Source: Chloroflexota bacterium (GTDB lineage: Bacteria; Chloroflexota; Dehalococcoidia; Lucifugimonadales; Lucifugimonadaceae). From it: a DNA stretch of 64,000 nucleotides. Position numbers and translations under genes: made by a program. How positions within the stretch are numbered: the first letter of the stretch is position 1; each line of letters starts with the position of its first letter. This document shows, one piece after another, positions 61,798 through 64,000 of this stretch. The DNA lies in assembly GCA_027618835.1 (NCBI GenBank), contig JAQCHZ010000011.1:26265-90264 (forward strand). Reading direction: 5' to 3'. The notes under the pieces were generated by a model. It saw nothing but the letters and a program-made list of their open reading frames with translations. It was not told the DNA's origin and made no database searches.

Positions 61798-63111
61798 ATG
61801 AAATTCTCGTCAATACGATCATATTCGATTCGTCTCGTCATTCTGCTAGTTGTAGCTACCACAGCATTGTTTATTGCAGCTGGTTGCAGTAGTTCTGATG
61901 AAGAAAGCCCTGCATCTAGGAATGACGGCCCGGTCATCCTCGCAGACGGGACGCAAGCGACCCAGACGCCTCAACCTTTAGCTGGCGAGCCTGCTGCGGT
62001 TCCTGACGGTCTCCAAATCGTTTGGGAGACCTACTCGATTCTCGTACGCGAGTATGTGATTCGAGAGAAAATCGATCCGAACGTACTTGCCGAGGCTGCC
62101 GTCATCGGCATGCTTGATGCTCTGGACGACCGTTACACGGCTTATATCCCGCCATCAACGTTCAAGATCGACCAAGATGGTTTCCAGGGAAACTTTGGTG
62201 GCATTGGCGCACAGGTCGAGGCATCGCCTGACCGAAACGGCGTAATCATTACGAAGCCGCTGCCAAACACTCCGGCTGAGAAAGCTGGCATCAAGGCTGG
62301 TGACCGAATTCTGGCTGTCGACGGTGAAGATGCTCTTGGATGGAGCGTTCTCGAGGCTGTAAACAAAATCCGTGGCGAAAAAGGCACGGATGTTGTGCTC
62401 ACAGTCGAGCATATTGGAAGCTTAGACCCAGTTGACATAACAATTACACGCGACACGATCGACGATCCTAGCGTAACCGTTATGGAAGTTGCTGATACTG
62501 ATTACGGACGTATCCGGATTGCACAGTTCACTGCAGAAACTCCCAAAGAAGTTCGCGAAGGCGTTCAGCAGCTAATCGATGACGGTGCCAAAGGCATCAT
62601 TCTCGACTTGAGAGGCAACCCAGGTGGCCTACTGTCGTCCACAGTGAACGTCGCTTCCGAATTCTTGACTGAGGGTCTGGTGACTTATGAAGTCGATTCA
62701 CGTGGTGAACGGGAAGATTGGGAAGTCAAAAAAGGCGGACATTTCCCAGATATTCCACTTGTGACATTGGTCGACAATTTCTCGGCTAGTGGATCTGAAG
62801 TTCTCACTGGCGCACTGCAAGACCACGGTCGTACGGTTGCCATCGGAACTAACACGTACGGCAAAGGCAGTGTGAACCTACTACGCGGGCTCTCAAACGG
62901 TGGTGGCGTGTACCTGACGACCGGTCGTTGGTTCACCCCGAACGGTCGGGTGATCGAAGAGATTGGAATTGATCCTGACGTCGTGGTTGAATGGGATCAA
63001 GAAGCCGGATCGGGTCTTAACTCGCAAACGGCTGAAGGCGGCGACCCTCAGATCCAGGCTGCTATCAAGCAGCTCGACTTCCAGTTGGGTCAAGTTTCGG
63101 CAGCACCGTAA
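61798..63111 (+). CDS. S41 family C-terminal processing peptidase, lipoprotein
   Basis: 437 residues from ATG 61798, where a basic N-terminus and hydrophobic core (LVILLVVATTALFIAAGC) end in a lipobox with Cys at residue 30; the frame open to 61732 adds an unlikely leader. A PDZ domain is at about residues 130-215 (GGIGAQVEASPDRNG and AGIKAGDRILAVDGED). The tail-specific protease core holds GIILDLRGNPGGLL and the catalytic Ser in FSASGSEVLTGALQ with Lys in NTYGKGSVN. It degrades or trims extracytoplasmic proteins from their C-terminus and is anchored to the outer face of the membrane. Confidence 0.94.
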   Translation: MKFSSIRSYSIRLVILLVVATTALFIAAGCSSSDEESPASRNDGPVILADGTQATQTPQPLAGEPAAVPDGLQIVWETYSILVREYVIREKIDPNVLAEAAVIGMLDALDDRYTAYIPPSTFKIDQDGFQGNFGGIGAQVEASPDRNGVIITKPLPNTPAEKAGIKAGDRILAVDGEDALGWSVLEAVNKIRGEKGTDVVLTVEHIGSLDPVDITITRDTIDDPSVTVMEVADTDYGRIRIAQFTAETPKEVREGVQQLIDDGAKGIILDLRGNPGGLLSSTVNVASEFLTEGLVTYEVDSRGEREDWEVKKGGHFPDIPLVTLVDNFSASGSEVLTGALQDHGRTVAIGTNTYGKGSVNLLRGLSNGGGVYLTTGRWFTPNGRVIEEIGIDPDVVVEWDQEAGSGLNSQTAEGGDPQIQAAIKQLDFQLGQVSAAP

Positions 63112-63143
63112 GCGATCGAAAGCACAGTACAAATTGATAACTG

Positions 63144-63176
63144 ATAAAGCCCTCTCGTTTCACAAGAGGGCTTTAT
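63144..63176 (+). terminator. Intrinsic terminator after the S41 protease
   Basis: ATAAAGCCCTCT at 63144-63155 pairs with AGAGGGCTTTAT at 63165-63176 around a nine-base loop, followed by T-rich sequence. It is a perfect 12-bp stem and could work in both directions. Confidence 0.85.
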
Positions 63177-63273
63177 TATTGGAGTTCATACAGATCTCCT
63201 GAATCGAAATGTTCACCATTTTCTGTGACTAAGTCTCCTCGCTGATTTATGTTTGATTGAATAAGATTGAATA

Positions 63274-63741
63274 ATGGCTGACACCGACACCCAACGCGCA
63301 CTATCTACGAATCGACGCGCTCGCTACGACTATTTCATCAATGAAACGTTCGAAGCGGGAATGGTGTTGCTCGGCTCCGAAATAAAATCGGCCCGCGAGG
63401 GTCGGATGAGCATTGCTGAAGGCTACGTTTACATTAAGAACAACGAAGCCTGGCTCGAGAACGCTCACATCCCAGGCTATGCACCTGCCGGTGAGCACGG
63501 ACAGCACGACCCTACCCGCTCACGAAAGCTTCTGCTGAAGAAGAAACAGCTCGAGCACTTGTATGACCAGGCGAATCGTGATGGTCAGACAATCGTGCCT
63601 CTGAAGGTTTACATCAAAAACCGAGTGGCGAAATTGCTGATCGGAGTCGGTAAGGGTAAACGGCAGGTTGACCGACGAAACACGATCAAAGAACGTGACG
63701 CCAAGCGGGAGATTGACCGCGCAATGCGTTCGAAGATTTAA
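63274..63741 (+). CDS. smpB: SsrA-binding protein SmpB
   Basis: 155 residues. The beta-barrel core is unmistakable: NRRARYDYFINETFEAGMVL, GSEIKSAREGRMSIAEGYVY, the NAHIPGYAPAGEHGQHDPTR loop and RKLLLKKKQLEHL. The basic C-terminal tail (KGKRQVDRRNTIKERDAKRE) enters the ribosome decoding centre. SmpB delivers tmRNA to stalled ribosomes. No tmRNA gene was found in the remaining 260 bases of the window. Confidence 0.96.
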   Translation: MADTDTQRALSTNRRARYDYFINETFEAGMVLLGSEIKSAREGRMSIAEGYVYIKNNEAWLENAHIPGYAPAGEHGQHDPTRSRKLLLKKKQLEHLYDQANRDGQTIVPLKVYIKNRVAKLLIGVGKGKRQVDRRNTIKERDAKREIDRAMRSKI

Positions 63742-63848
63742 TCCGAGAATTCGTGTATCTCGTGAGTCCGCATCAATTGTTGGTCGTTGATATTAAGCGA
63801 CCCAACCGACAGCAGAGGTTCTGTCAGAACTCAGTGTCCCAGTCGAAA

Positions 63849-64000
63849 CTAGGCCGACCTAATTACATCTTCGATCCCTGTATTTAAGCTGACAGCTCGG
63901 TCATTAGACTCGACCATCTTTCTGTGAATATCTTCCTTCGACTGGATGCTGATACTTGTTGACCGTCCAGTGCAGGGATTCTCAGAAATTTCGCAGCTCA
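63849..64000 (-). CDS. Partial C-terminus of an unidentified protein
   Basis: An open minus-strand frame enters from the right edge and ends at a TAG at 63849-63851. About 50 residues are visible, including SIQSKEDIHRKMVESNDRAV and the end TGIEDVIRSA. The composition and helix-like charge pattern look like a genuine protein end, convergent with smpB, but the piece is too short to name. A 6+1+6 palindrome (GTTCTG-T-CAGAAC, 63818-63830) lies just after the stop. Confidence 0.38.
   Translation of the reverse strand, partial: SCEISENPCTGRSTSISIQSKEDIHRKMVESNDRAVSLNTGIEDVIRSA

Noticed and set aside
63818..63830. GTTCTG-T-CAGAAC palindrome as an SOS or heat-shock operator
   Set aside because: It lies between two convergent gene ends, not in a promoter, and does not match a known LexA or HrcA box.
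1..64000. tRNA, rRNA, tmRNA, CRISPR arrays, insertion sequences or prophage
   Set aside because: Intergenic regions were scanned by eye for T-arm motifs, repeated spacers, transposase or integrase reading frames and terminal repeats; none was convincing.

Overview
The window looks like a chromosomal segment of a free-living, non-phototrophic member of the Chloroflexota, most like the marine SAR202 / Dehalococcoidia-type lineages. The hints are indirect. The binding lipoprotein has a Val/Glu/Thr-rich linker behind its lipobox, common in Chloroflexota. There is a DUF3105 protein, a CysO-like sulfur carrier beside thrC, a DapL/DapF lysine route, many TTG and GTG starts, and a locus of sugar-oxidising enzymes with an enolase-superfamily dehydratase, a family known to be expanded in SAR202. 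No rRNA, tRNA, CRISPR array, insertion sequence or prophage was found. The assignment is inference.

Layout. 1-2.4 kb (minus): a corrinoid/folate methyl-transfer module (MtaA/CmuA-type protein running off the edge, an unrecognised protein, a homocysteine methyltransferase and a 'virulence factor' family protein). 2.5-8 kb: a 2-hydroxyacid dehydrogenase, then an oligopeptide-type ABC importer (lipoprotein and two permeases) behind a near-perfect promoter. 8.2-14.6 kb: oxidation of hydroxy acids and sugar acids (HIBADH family, tartrate/D-malate dehydrogenase family, aldo/keto reductase, IlvD/Edd dehydratase), a C45 autoproteolytic hydrolase and a small membrane protein. 14.6-15.3 kb: a decayed stretch with a response-regulator relic and a 54-residue CxCxxC ORF. 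15.3-21 kb: RNase D, thiolase, ATC-hydrolase family, zinc-ribbon protein, an unknown and an MscS channel. 21-22.5 kb: a broken GT20 (trehalose-6-phosphate synthase family) gene.

22.7-30 kb: alaS, ruvX, aroE, aroC, aroK, aroB (alanyl-tRNA synthesis, recombination and the shikimate pathway). 30-34 kb (minus): sulfur carrier, NIL protein and thrC, an unusual long hairpin, an EamA transporter and a frameshifted response regulator. 33.7-40.3 kb: two paralogous DUF4432 mutarotase-like proteins enclosing an enolase-superfamily enzyme and a zinc alcohol dehydrogenase, followed by an aldo/keto reductase and an amidohydrolase, plausibly one sugar-oxidation pathway. 40.5-46 kb: hisZGDCB. 46-53 kb (minus): guaA, purD, a HAD phosphatase, purB, purC, DUF3105 and purS. 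53-64 kb: Sua5, a degenerate prenyl synthase, pgk, tpiA, miaA, dapF (with both catalytic cysteines replaced), dapL, hflX, ctpA and smpB, with a partial gene at the edge.

Most of the window is biosynthetic core. The points most worth a second look are DapF with Ser/Ser in place of Cys/Cys, HisZ beside a long-form HisG, ruvX with no canonical start codon, a sulfur carrier whose GlyGly is masked by two residues, an 81-base hairpin whose non-Watson-Crick pairs favour the strand opposite to thrC, the mutarotase/dehydratase locus, and three decayed or interrupted genes (GT20 and two response regulators).
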